Assembly: GCA_023362775.1 (NCBI GenBank)
Contig: JALMGJ010000008.1
Location: 19,008,001-19,072,000 of the forward strand
DNA: 64,000 nt
Source of the DNA: Charina bottae
Lineage: Eukaryota; Chordata; Lepidosauria; Squamata; Charinaidae
Direction of reading: 5' to 3'
Shown: in pieces, positions 53,257-64,000 of the stretch
Layout: every line of letters starts with the position of its first letter
Numbering within the stretch: the first letter of the stretch is position 1
Notes under the pieces: generated by a model
What the model saw: only the letters and a program-made list of their open reading frames with translations
Told to the model about the DNA's origin: nothing
Databases searched by the model: none
Program-made: the position numbers and the translations under genes

Positions 53257-54312
53257 TTAACCATCAGCAAAAGTTTGCTGTTCCCTCATGGATAAATCAA
53301 CTGAAGAACTAGAGTTTATTTTATCCCAATTCTGCTCAGCAAAAGAAGCACTTTTACTAATTATCAATTGATTATCCAGTATGAACCTGTAGCTCCTCTG
53401 ACTCTGTTCATACCCAACAAAGATTGCTTTCTTCGTTCTGGAAGCCCCCTTACGCCTCAGCTGCTTTGGAATGTGCACCCAAGCTGTGCTCCCAAAAACT
53501 CTGAGATGATTTACCTTAGGCTTCACACCATAGAACAAATGAAATGGCACATCCTGAATTGCACTGTTAAACAGCCTGTTCTGAACATAACACACTGTAG
53601 AAACAGCCTCACCCCAAAACCTAAAAGGTAAACTGGCATCCTTCAGCAAACACATCATGGCTTCTTGCAGTGTTCGCCCTTTCCTTTCTGCCACTGAATT
53701 CTGTTCTGGAGTATAAGGGTTAGCTAAAATGTGTTCTATCCCTTTTTCTAACAAAAGGCCTTTAAACTTTGAGGACAGATACTCTCCAGCTCTGTCTGAC
53801 TGCAAGGCAGACACTGGCCTTGGGAATTTTCCATTTGCCCAAGTTACAAAACCTTTAAACTTGTCAAAGACCTCATCTTTGTGTTTCAACAAATAAATAA
53901 ATGTGTACCTCGAAAAATCATCTATAAAGGTCAAAATGTACCTTGCTCCTCCAAGACTAGCAGAAAAGGGGCCTATTACATCAGAATGAATAATCTCTAG
54001 AGGCCTAGAAGTGGACCTATCAGCAAACTTCTTCACGGGAGCCCCTGTGGTTTTATTCTCCTTGCAAACTGCACAATCCAAATACTTATCACAAGGTTTC
54101 AATTTTAAATCAGCAGAAAAACTAGGCATTTGAGATATGTACTTAAAATTAGCATGAGCAAATCTCCTATGTAATAAAATGGATACACTGATCGTGTATG
54201 GGAGTATTCCCAAACACAGCTTTTGCAGTTTTCTTCTCAGCTTTCTGTACAGTGTAAAGAGAATCTTTCTGCAAACATTTTGCAACCACTTTACCATCCT
54301 TCCTAATTTCAC
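53257..54312 (-). pseudogene. Copia integrase
   Basis: Shows the zinc-binding H-H-C-C region (LHRRFAHANFKYISQ, CDKYLDCAVCKENKT), then the catalytic core: IHSDVIGPF (first D), LQSDRAGEYLSSKFKGLL (second D), TPEQNSVAERKGRTLQEAM (E within NSVAERKGRT), and the C-terminal LRVFGSTAWVHIP and KAIFVGYEQSQRSYR. The N-terminal junction with gag-protease has a frame change near 54180, and the end joins the reverse transcriptase through another near 53257. Confidence 0.93.
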
Positions 54313-55291
54313 ACCCCTCTTTCTTAAAAGTTATAACATACCCAGATGCTACTAACTGTCCCACAGACAAGAGATTACTTTGAAAATTAGGCACAAATAA
54401 AACATTTTGAACAGTTTCCCCCAAACATGGAAAATTAATCTCACCTTCACCCATGATCTTAGATACAGATCCATCAGCTAAGTAAACTCTTTGTTTGTTA
54501 GTTTTAGACAGAGACACAAAAGAAACTTTATTATTACAGATATGTGCATTTGCGCCGCTATCTAAAATCCACTGTTCTTTATTATCACAGCTCTCAACAA
54601 CCTGTGCATGTAGAATCTTCTTTCTAGATGTTGCTTCTTTCTTTTGAGAAATCTTCTTACTTTTAAGCAACTGGTCACAATCTTTTCGAAGATGCGCAGA
54701 AGACCCACAATGAAAGCATCGCTTGCTTGAAAATGCAGTAGCCTGAAATTCAAAGCTCTTCCGCTCCCTCTGCTGGCCACGAGAAGACTTTAATGAAGAA
54801 ATGGAGACAGTTTTTTCCTGCCTTTTCTCCCACTCAGCAATAAGACAAGCAGACACAAATGATGGGGTTAGATCAGCTTCAGGGATTCCCTCCATGGAGC
54901 AAATTAAAGTGTCCCAGGACTCATTCAGCGAAGACAGCATAATGTAGGCTTTCATAAGAGGAGTAAATTCCATCCCACGTTCTTGAAGCTCCACAAAATA
55001 GTTCTGCAGTTTATGAAGATGCTCTGGCAAATTTCCATGCTCTGGCAAGTAGGCTTTGTACAGCTTTTTGGTTAAAATAACCTTGCTGCCAGGAGAGGTT
55101 TTCACATATAAATTACGCAGAAAGTCCCATAATTCTTTGGAAGTTTCCAGACCTCTCACATGTATAAGCTGATCATCTTGCACAGCTAAGATAATAGAAG
55201 CTTTACATTTCTCATCCTTTCTCGGCCAGGCTTGGTCTGGATTTTGAGGAATTTGGTCAGATATAGCAGACCACAAATTTTCTCTCCTCAA
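54167..55291 (-). pseudogene. Copia gag and protease
   Basis: The gag part runs LWDFLRNLYVKTSPGSKVIL, LYKAYLPEHGNLPEHLHKLQ, MLSSLNESWDTLICSMEG to a CCHC zinc knuckle CFHCGSSAHLRKDC (CX2CX4HX4C). The protease follows with QWILDSGANAHI, whose DSG is the aspartic-protease active site. The true start lies upstream near 55360 (LEKLSNTNYLNWSLK-like reading) in another frame, so a frame break near 55290 exists. About 375 codons remain open. Confidence 0.92.
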
Positions 55292-55562
55292 GAAACTCCA
55301 ATTTTCAAAGACCAGTTCAAATAATTAGTATTAGAAAGCTTTTCCAAGGGCATACCTTGATAACTTGAAGCTGCTGCAGCCTCAATTGCTTCTTCCTCCC
55401 CTGTTGGAGTAATCCACGAGGCTTGACTCCTCCTCCAACTGAAACTGCTTGTAACTTCCAGCAAGTTTCAAAAAACAAAAAGCCTCTTCAAATGCAAACA
55501 AAACAGTTCAGCTCTCCTCTTTCCATATTTCCATAAGTTTTATCTCTGATCCAGAAAGCATT

Positions 55563-55578
55563 TGCTGGGCACATAACC
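55563..55578 (-). other. Copia primer-binding site (initiator tRNA-Met anticodon arm)
   Basis: Three bases inside the 5' LTR edge, the coding strand reads GGTTATGTGCCCAGCA. It is complementary, with one mismatch, to TGCTGGGCCCATAACC of vertebrate initiator tRNA-Met. An internal tRNA site of this kind is used by Drosophila copia, which primes from a tRNA half. Confidence 0.7.
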
Positions 55579-55581
55579 TTT

Positions 55582-56084
55582 TGTAGTTTATAAAAATTTG
55601 TGAGATCAGAGTTATAGAAATATTAAGAGACAAACGAACTGAAAGCTTGCAGTAAAAAAACATTGCTTTTTATTTTAAAAACAAAGAACAGTAATTTAGC
55701 TTGCTTTCTTCAGCCGAAGAAAAGCTCATGGCTTAATTAACATAGCCCCATACTCACATTGCAGAGAAGACAAAACAGAGAGATAACAGCAAGGTAACAA
55801 AGATAAAAGGCAGATTTACAATTTAAAGCTTTTACCACTACTTGGCAGTACCTGATTGGACAGGGCTTGACATGTGACCAATCACCTAGGCAACTTATCA
55901 CTTTATTTGGGAAGAACCATCAGGTGAATGGCTAAACAAATAGACTTTGAGGCACCAGCAATTAACATTCCTGAGGGGGAATTAACATGTGCTCTCCTGG
56001 AGCCCACAGAAAAAAAAAACTTTTAGGCTTGGCTTTTAAAACTAGCCTTCATATTCTTTTAAGATCATAAAAATATATGCAACA
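55582..56084 (-). repeat. Copia 5' LTR
   Basis: 503 bp, same sequence as 51224-51732. On the coding strand it runs TGTTGCATATATTTTTATG to AAATTTTTATAAACTACA. GGGATT follows at 56085-56090. Confidence 0.9.
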
Positions 56085-56090
56085 GGGATT

Positions 56091-56329
56091 AAATGCATGG
56101 GGTTTTTTTTCAAACCCCAGGCACCCCCTAGGTTTCCCAAGGATGGACAAAGCCATATTTTTGGCCTTTTTGCATTCACTCCTTTAAAAAAAAAATTGAT
56201 TTTTTTCCCCAGCGGGGAGGAATTTTAAAGGGCAAAACAACTTGAGTTTACTAAATTAATTCTGTCCTTTAAACTACACAATCACCATCCCAAAACATAA
56301 GAAGGGTAATGTTAGAAGTAAATTTTATC
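56091..56329. other. No gene seen
   Basis: AT-rich DNA with poly-T and poly-A runs. Confidence 0.5.
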
Positions 56330-56700
56330 TTACCAAGTTCGTTCCTGAGCCGGGAGTAAAGAAACTGACCAATTGCATGAAGTTAGGAGTTTATTCACCC
56401 AAGAGCAAAAGCAATGACAGCAAGCTGTTAGGTGGGCGGCGGCGCAGGACCCCCTTCCTACAGCACATTATATAGATTCCATTCAACTCCTCCTTTAGAA
56501 GACCACCCCTTACTCAGTTACCCATACTCCACCTTACCCTCATTCCATATTAGGAACTTCCTTCCTTCACTCCATATTAGGAACTTCCTTCCATCCTTGC
56601 TAGGGCTCCTTGACCGTTATTAAACAATATATTTCCCCTGGAGAAGCTATCCTTGGAAAGTACACTTTATCTTTCTATGGGCACAGCTATCTATCAAGGC
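56330..56700 (-). repeat. Possible solo LTR of an endogenous retrovirus
   Basis: On the minus strand a TATA-like CTATATAATG (about 56465-56475) is followed, about 80 bp on, by GAATAAACTCC (AATAAA at about 56388-56393), then a TTCTTTACTCCCGGCTCA tail. This is the order of promoter, R region and polyadenylation signal in an LTR. CTTCCATATTAGGAACTTCC is repeated upstream. I could not fix the ends or a TSD, and no internal viral genes adjoin it. Confidence 0.4.
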
Positions 56701-57476
56701 CTGCTAGAAAGGAAGGGTAAGAAAGTTAACAAAACTCTTCAAGGAAATACAACATGGTTTCAGAGCCATAATGCAAGTGCAAATGTTTCTAATATATGAA
56801 TATGAAATATATTTGTATTTATATATACAGAAATGTAAGAATATGTTTACAATCCAACAGTAACATGTTTGCCACACCAGTGATGCCTTGACATGAATGG
56901 CCATAATTTTTTGGCCTCCCAGGCAAGGTGTAAAAACAAACAGACATCTCAAAGCTGAAAATGGATGCTCATCTTTGATAGACCAGGTTTAACTCTGCAG
57001 CATGGCTACTGCTTCCACGTTGGACTGATTGAGATTGGGTTGAGAGGTTATTTTCCAAGCTAGAAATCTCTCTCCGCTGAGTTCATTTGGAACCTCAGAT
57101 GTTATAATGATGTGGAAGATGAACAAAGGTAACAGCAGCCATATTACAAAGATACGTATAGTTCACAATGAGTCTCTAGTTCTACTTTAGAAAATCCATG
57201 GCATTCAGAACTCATAGGCATCACATACAGTTCTAGCATAAGTAAGTTTTTCCCAACAGTAACAATTATGTGCCATTTGTAAGCCTCCCATATTTTCCAA
57301 CCACTTTCTCTGTTGTGGCTTTCTTTGAAGGTTGGCCAGAAATGTCAGTTAGTGTTGGAGGCAGGTGCAATGCTATTAACCAGACCTAGTTTCTTTGACA
57401 CTGTGACTTTATTTTTATTTCATATTTACTGACTTAAGATTCATTTCAAAACCCAGTTGAAAGTGACAATTTGAAC
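56701..57476. other. No gene seen
   Basis: AT-rich unique DNA. Confidence 0.5.
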
Positions 57477-57484
57477 GGTTAACA

Positions 57485-57734
57485 CAGTGCTTCCCAAAGT
57501 GCTGCCGTTGGCAACACACCAATGGCGGCAGCGGCGGGGGGCGCGGGGGGGGCGGGGGCGTGCACGGCAGCGGCGGCAGCAGCAGCCTCCGCTAAAACGC
57601 GAAAGCACTGATGGCACGCTGCTGCCGCTGCCACCGTCCACACCCCCGCTGCCATTTCCGGGTTGTGTGGCGACACACCAGACTGTTTGTTGCGACACAC
57701 TAAAGTGTCGCGACACACAGTTTGGAAAGCTGTG
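57485..57734. mobile_element. Short non-autonomous hAT element (GCTTTCC family)
   Basis: Ends CAGTGCTTCCCAAAGTG and CACAGTTTGGAAAGCTGTG, with the perfect 8-bp TSD ggttaaca (57477-57484 and 57735-57742). GC-rich interior with GGCGGGGGCGTGCACGG. No coding capacity. Confidence 0.88.
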
Positions 57735-57742
57735 GGTTAACA

Positions 57743-58572
57743 AGTAATTTCATTTCCACTAGATTCTTAAATGACTTAGGACCAGAACGCCTATAGGACT
57801 TCTTCCTACTTACTGAACCTGCCTGCTCTATCAGATGTCATGGAGTGAGGCTTTGTTGTGTAATATTGCCAATATTTAAGCATAGATATTTATTTATTCT
57901 ATTCCTCTACTGTCTCAATCCATATAGATTCCAGTCAATGCTCAATGTTGTACTAAGGCTATAGAATGCCATATCCTGGGAAAGTATTTCTTCAGTCTTT
58001 CTAGGAAAAGTTGGATATACAATTTTAATAGATCTTTAGCATGAATGATTGTAGCTTCTTCTCCTCCCTTCTTTCTATATTTTTCATTTCTCTTTTTTTT
58101 TACATTATTACCTTATTCGTTTAAGGCATTTGTATCCTTCTCTTCAGGCAAAATTTTTCCCAGAGTGGTTTACAAACAATAAACAAAAGGAAAGGGTAGA
58201 TAAAAACATCTAATTGTGCAGTTTCTGCTTAGCTGCCTTGCTGCCCAAGCAGCAACATTCTTCCTTCCTCAGAGATGTTTTTCCCAAAATCATAATAAAT
58301 TTAGGTTTTTTTTCCTAAACACAGATAATAGAAGCAATAGACTCTTCAGAATGAAAGATTCTATATATTAATTATAGAACTGGGTAATGTTATTTCATTA
58401 AATATGTAAATTGATGCACATTCTCATCTCAGTTTTTATTTTCTTTACCTTGTACATTTATTAAAATAAAGCTTTCCTTTTGTCAGCTGCCTTTTAAGTT
58501 GAATAACATTCACCTATTGTTTTTGGCAATATTCATATATCCAGTGACTTTCAGCTCTTTCTCTCTTCCTTC
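57743..58572. other. No gene seen
   Basis: AT-rich. CCCAGAGTGGTTTACAAAC near 58160 may be a decayed LINE or SINE tail. Confidence 0.45.
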
Positions 58573-58580
58573 CTTTAAAA

Positions 58581-58818
58581 CAGAGCTTTCCGAACTTTTC
58601 ATGTTGGTGACACACTTTTTAGACATGCACCATTTCGCGACACACTCTTACAGCAGGGCATCATTTCGTGGCACACTCTTACAGCAGGGCACAAGGCAGG
58701 CACTAGGACCTGCGCGGAATCCTGGCAGGGCAGGTTTGGAGGCAGCAGCAGCCACGACACACCCAGACACTGCAGCCGACACACTAACGTGTCCCGACAC
58801 ACAGTTTGGAAAGCTCTG
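58581..58818. mobile_element. Short non-autonomous hAT element (GCTTTCC family)
   Basis: Ends CAGAGCTTTCCGAACTTTTC and CACAGTTTGGAAAGCTCTG, with the perfect 8-bp TSD ctttaaaa (58573-58580 and 58819-58826). The interior has a duplicated phrase, GACACACTCTTACAGCAGGG (the second copy begins GGCACACTC). Confidence 0.88.
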
Positions 58819-58826
58819 CTTTAAAA

Positions 58827-60689
58827 GAATTCTAAAGGGAAGCTTGATACACCTTACCAGAAATTTTGAATATTTCTAGATTTTATGGAAAATTTTATTT
58901 GGTGATATGATCATATTTCTCTTTTGGTAGGAGCAGCTGCTTATGTTATCTTTGTAATATTATAATTTTCTTTGTCCTGCTAGATGTGAGATCCATTTCG
59001 AACCAAGCATTTAGCCATTGCATTAGTCGTAGATGAAAACATTCTGTTCCTCTTAGCTATCCAAATGTTAAATCCCTGTCCTTGGAGACAGCAATAAATA
59101 TGACACTGGAGGACTCACAGAAGTTAGATTTTTCTGAACAGTATTGAAAATGCATTGTGTGCTTACAGTAAATATATGCATAATGAACATTCATAATCGG
59201 AGGCTTGAAAAATTACATCACGTCTATTTAAAGCATGACCTTGCGAGATATGATTATCCTGGAAATAGTAGAGTGTTCAAGGCATAATCCTGAAGGACCT
59301 AACACAGGTTTGACTCCTCAATGAGCAGCATACCCACGTCAGCTGTATTCATCAAAAGCCCTATTTCAAAGACACTCATAAAACAATTTTCACCGAACTG
59401 CCATGGCCTACAATGATGACAATAGGCCTAGGAAGCCAAATGTTCAATTTTTGATTAAGTACAAAACCAAGTCTTCTTAGTTCCAAGCTTTCTGGTAGTG
59501 AGAGGCAGGTATCCTTACAGTTTGTTTAGAAATAAAAGAACAGCTCTGATGCATAATATGAAAGGAAATCATGTCAAATGCCATTTATATAAACCTGACA
59601 AGCTCAGAGAACAAGGGAGAAACTTGACATGTCAACAATGCCTTCATCGGAAACATTACAACACTTCTGTTATCGTATCTCCCTTAGCAACACCCTATGG
59701 TTTGTTTAAGCTAGATAAATCTTTTAAGAGTTTGACACTGAAATGTTTCAGGGGATAATATATCTGGGTGCCTGTTAAAATAGAATAAAAATTTAATCCT
59801 GCTAAATTTCAGATATGTCACCTGCTTGGTCCTGCTGCCTTTGTCTAATGGCATGCTTTGTGCAAGACGGGATAAGCCAGTTAGAACTATAGGGCCATAA
59901 GGAAAGCTACAGATTCTTTCTTTACTCCCAACTCCTGCTACTTGGAACACCAAGCACAACAAGGTGGTGCTATATTATTTCGATTTGTAGTCTATTTTAT
60001 TCCCAAAATCTCATGGCATGTAACAAATAGTGGCACCATGAAATTCAGAAGTCCAGGAGGATAACAGAAAAATCTCTAAATGCACTCACCAATTAGTGCT
60101 CTCTAGCACTTTGGATTTAAGCAAAAATTAGCTTCAGAGTATGTGGGAGTTATGCATGTGGCACCTGTCTGCAACTCCTTACCCTCAAACATCTTTTCCC
60201 AGGACTAGGCTGCAAAGTTTGCAAACCCTGGGGAAAACAGTTATTTTAAGAAGCTATGGATTAGTATTACATGAATACGCTTAAGCATTTTCAAGCATCT
60301 TTTTGTCTCCAGATCCAAAGAACTGAACAGTCCTAAAACGTATTTCAAAAGAGTGACCCCTGTAACTCCAGGATCTATCTAACTGCACAAGTGGAAATAA
60401 GGTAATACAAGCAGTTAGCTGTCTTTTTTTCCAAGTTTAATAAGTAGGAGTTCCTAATCAGCCAGTTTGCTTTCTATGGAACAATATGCTTGTTGCTCTT
60501 GAAAAATCTAGAAAGCAGAAACATTAAGAGGAAAGTTTCCATATTGATTGGTAATATGAATTCTTTCACCAAGGATAAAACTATCATCAATGTGATAACC
60601 AAACTGAAAACAAAACAAAGCAACCCACAAATAGAGATCCAGGAAATGCTCTAATACATTCTGGTTATCACTGATTAATTGAGTGATTG
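58827..60689. other. No gene seen
   Basis: AT-rich. The frames at 59498-59758 and 59711-59962 show no domain. Confidence 0.5.
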
Positions 60690-61456
60690 CCATCAGTTTG
60701 GTGTCAACACTTAGTGACTGCATAGATAGATTTTATCTAAGAGAATCTGTCCCTAACCTGGTCATTCAGTTCTTCCAACAGTGCATCCATTGCCACTGTG
60801 AGTTCATCCACCTTATTGCTCTTGTCCTTGTCTACCTTTCCTAGCATTGGAGTTTACTCCAGAGAACTAGGTCTTCATATAATGTATCTGAAGTATGATA
60901 ATTTGATCCTGGTCATTTGTGTCTCAAGTGAGAACTTTGGGTTGATTTATTCAATTATCCATTTGTTCATATTCTTGACTGTCCATGGTATTCTCAGGAG
61001 TCTTCTCCAAAAGTTTGAAAGTGTCAATAGGCTTTCTATCCTGCTTCTTCAAAGTCCAACTTTCACTTCCATAGGGTGTCACAGGGAATATCATTGCTTG
61101 CCCTGTTCTGATCTTTGTAGGTATTGACACCATCATGTCATCTAAATATCTTTTGAAAGGCCTTAATGACTGCTCTAACAAGTCCTAGTCTGTGGTGTGT
61201 TGTTGACTGTTTGTTCCTTTACTCTTGATGGTTGATCCTAAAAGATAGAAGCTATCTACCACTTCAATATTTCACTGTCAATTCTCAGGCTGGTTGCTAT
61301 ATATGTTGTCATTAGTTTGGTCTTTTTTATATTTAATTTTAGTCCTATTTTTTCACTGTGCTTCTTAACTTTTATTACTTGATACAGTATTACTAGGAAC
61401 TGACATGAAACTAATAAACATAGTTTTGCAATGTTTGTTTTGTTTCCTTTTTGCAA
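60690..61456 (-). pseudogene. BovB (RTE) LINE remnant
   Basis: Minus-strand readings include KHSEKIGLKLNIKKTKLMTT, then PTKIRTGQAMIFPVTPYGSE and SWTLKKQDRKPIDTF, and finally a degraded 3' region (CTATGCAGTCACTAAGTG-like, near 60710-60725). They follow the BovB thumb-to-end order. There are several stops and gaps. Confidence 0.7.
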
Positions 61457-62149
61457 TAATGGAGAGCAGCTGTGGGATGAGGCCTTTCCGGAATGTGCTA
61501 TTATTTCCAGATCAGCAATTTTCTTTTGACCTAAACTAAACTTTGGCCTATTCAGAGCAGGGGAAATGACTGCAAAGGAGATATTTCAAGTATAGCTTTT
61601 TGTACCTTTGTGGTATCTTCTCTAAATCTCTTTTTGTTGAGTGTTTTTAAAAATAAAAATGAAAACTTTATTATTAAAACATGAGCTCAAGATATTTGCA
61701 ACAAAGAGTTGATAAATCACTAGCTGTGCCACAGACATCCAGCTCTTAAAATGCAAAACTACCTAAAATAGCTCAGAGAAGTAATAGCTTTAGAGAAGTT
61801 ATATCTCTATACATGTAGCACAATTCTTGATCACTGTTCATCCAGAGGATTCCACAATTGCATACACATATTTAAATACTTTAGTTTGTTATGAGATATT
61901 ACACCAGCCAATCAATTTCTAACAATCTATAGGGGCTTCAAATATCATAAATATTCTTGACATCTACTAACAAATACAATGTACACACTTGCCTAATCAA
62001 AAAATATTGAGACAGTCCTTCAGTATGCAAATATTAAACTCTCACTATGAAGTGATAGATAATATAGATTTGTTGATTTATTTCTTCAAATACAAAAATG
62101 TATATTCTGTCTGATTCATGAGACACAAGGAGGCAATGCTATAAGCCCT
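61457..62149. other. No gene seen
   Basis: AT-rich unique DNA. Confidence 0.5.
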
Positions 62150-62935
62150 CTTCAAGACGTTATCTCTCAACCAGCTGTTCCTGTTAATTATTGACCAGTT
62201 TTCAACCTATATTTTCTGTAAGGTTGTTGAGAAGATCGTTGGACTTCAACTACAGAGGATCCTGGATGAGATGGTTTACTTTCAGTCAGGATTCAAACCT
62301 GGGCACAAGATGGAAACTACCTTAACTACTGTTATGGATGACCTGCAGCAGGATATGGATGTCAGTGTGTGCTTCTCCTGGCCCTGCTAGATTTCTTGAC
62401 AGTATTCTGTACCATTAACTATGGCATCCTTTTGGATCATCTGCAAAGGTTGGGGCCTGTGGGCACTGTTTTGCAGTGATTCTATTCCTTCCTGAGTGAA
62501 CAATACCAACTGGCATTGTTGTAGAAGGACAGCTCAAGTCTTTGGAGACTCTAATATTGGGTGCCTCAGGAGTTGGTCATCTTTCCAATATTATTTAACA
62601 TCTACATGAAGCCACTAGGAAAGGTCATCAATTGATTTAGGGTTCATCAATATCATCAATATGCTGAGATACTCAAAACTTTAGATCTCAACCCTAGGCT
62701 GAGCAGGAACATGGTGAATGTCCTGATGTATTATTTGAAAGCTGTGATGAACTAGTTAGGGACAAACAGACTGAACCTGAATCCCAGCAAGATGAAGTTA
62801 CTGTTTGTACAGAAAGTTTCTGGATATATGGATGTTTCATCCATTGTTCTTGATAATACACCAACAAAACCCAGCTTGCCAGACTGGATCTCAACTTCAC
62901 ATATAGGAACTCGCATCCTGTCAACTGCTGGCAAC
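62150..62935 (+). pseudogene. Old L2-type LINE reverse-transcriptase remnant
   Basis: Plus-strand readings across frames include VVEKIVGLQLQRILDEM, FQSGFKPGHKMETTLTTVMD, a partial MKPLG stretch, and NRLNLNPSKMKLLFVQKVSG with SIVLDNTPTKPSLPDW. They align with 17865-17280 of the better L2 copy. Many stops and indels make it the most decayed of the long L2 copies. Confidence 0.7.
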
Positions 62936-64000
62936 AGTTTTGGTCACCACCAAGTTCTAACAGAATATCATTGCCACTCCTCCTCTCTTGGAAACCCTTT
63001 CTGGACAGATTCCATACAGAAGAACCTCTCTATCTTCACCCAGCAAGGTCTCAGTGATACTGTATATGCAAGCCAGCCCTCTTCTCCAGCACCATGTTAT
63101 AAATGAGGAAATGTTTATTACACATGGATTTGTATTCAAGAAAACCAGTTTGAGACTAGGGTCCACAGCACCTAGGACGTTGGGTGAAGGCTGGGGGGCT
63201 AGAAGAGGGACAAATGCAAAATTCCCTATCCCCTTCCCCTGTAACAGCCTATCTACCTCCCTCTGCCTGTCACTACAGCAATCCTCCTCCAACTCTTCAG
63301 ACTCTTCCCTTAACCATTTTCTAATTGCAGTCCTAGCAGCCAGCTGGGACTAGTCAGCCTCTGTTCTGTCACTCTCACCCACAAGATTCCCCCCCCCCCA
63401 CACACATATACATATCTATATATCCAGGCCTTTTGCTCCATAAGGTGGCAGAGTCCACTATGCTCTGGTTCTTGGAATTCTTGCCCCTATGATGTCTCAC
63501 CCAATGGGCTAGGTTTCTACACTTTCCCTTGCCTCTTACCCATGGGACTCATCCAAGTGTAATTTTTTTTAACTGCCCTTTCCCTTCCTGTTGAAGCATT
63601 CTTCACCCAGACGGACCTTAAGGCTACTTGTTCTTAGATATCAGTCTAAAATGCCTAAATAAATAAATAAATAAATAATAAATAAATCCTATAAACAAAC
63701 AAAAATCTCTTGGCAACTTCTTCTTCTCTTTTTTTTTTTTGGCCCTTCCCTCTTCCTCCATCCAAATAATCTTTGCACTATCCACATACCAATCCATCCC
63801 AATATTTCCTTTAGTCCAACTACTTTTTTCCCAACTCCTACATGCCCTTCACCAATCTTTGGCTTCCAGTTACTTCATCCATTCTCTTTATGTGAAAAAT
63901 GAGCTGTAAATGAGTTTCTATTTCAAATCTAGTTCATCCTTTAGATATGCTTTTTTCTACATCTATGATATTTATTCCCTACTGAGATTGGTGAAGTATG
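62936..64000. other. No gene seen; (AAAT)n at 63655-63690
   Basis: A C-rich and T-rich stretch with C10 at about 63390 followed by an AC/AT run, a short AAAT microsatellite and a T11 run at 63730. The frames at 62957-63292 (minus) and 62988-63353 (plus) overlap each other and have no motifs. Confidence 0.5.

Noticed and set aside
53368..53631. 87-codon plus-strand frame
   Set aside because: Antisense to the Copia integrase, which has all family motifs on the minus strand.
62957..63353. Two overlapping opposite-strand frames of 111 and 121 codons
   Set aside because: They overlap each other, start within decayed L2 DNA and show no motif.

Overview
The window looks like intergenic or intronic DNA of a squamate reptile (lizard or snake). 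The tRNA-derived Sauria SINE occurs at 33191-37921, 42483-42813 and 50845-50935, alongside BovB (RTE), L2/CR1-type LINEs, a squamate L1, Penelope-like elements (PLEs), a Copia LTR element and many short hAT elements. This mix is typical of squamates and of no other vertebrate group I know. I found no in-place host gene. Every long reading frame I could interpret belongs to a mobile element, except a short GC-rich host-like exon carried inside a hAT transposon. Host background is AT-rich with many microsatellites.

Layout. 0-16 kb: AT-rich background with short hAT elements (41-322, 7927-8223), LINE remnants, and a decayed non-LTR reverse transcriptase on the minus strand (12640-13720). 16-20 kb: a long, internally deleted L2 LINE (16358-19465, minus). 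21.8-22.7 kb: a 5'-truncated PLE with GIY-YIG endonuclease and a hammerhead-like terminus. 23.5-24.7 kb: two nested hAT elements and a BovB remnant. 25.3-26.7 kb: a miniature L1. 27-31 kb: SINEs, a DNA transposon and BovB. 33.2-37.9 kb: a four-level nest, in which a Sauria SINE is split by a PLE, the PLE by a 2.75-kb GC-rich hAT element, and that by a 334-bp hAT element; each level has its own target-site duplication (TSD). 37.9-42.5 kb: unannotated. 42.5-47.3 kb: a Sauria SINE and a second miniature L1 containing a GC-rich L2-tailed repeat, an L2 copy flanked by a 52-bp duplication, and a SINE. 48.1-48.8 kb: a foldback PLE. 51.2-56.1 kb: a structurally complete Copia retrotransposon on the minus strand (two LTRs, PBS, gag-PR-IN-RT-RNase H, polypurine tract), broken by stops and frameshifts. 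56-64 kb: a possible solo LTR, two hAT elements, BovB and L2 remnants.

The most notable items are: (1) the hAT element at 34733-37484, which carries a start-codon exon resembling the BH4 end of BCL2L10/NR-13, a 116-bp hairpin-bearing tandem repeat and GC boxes, with its empty site preserved at 48.7 kb; (2) six hammerhead-ribozyme-like motifs at PLE termini, whose helix II differs in sequence but stays paired; (3) the Copia element, whose primer-binding site fits the anticodon arm of initiator tRNA-Met. All family names come from sequence recognition without database searches.
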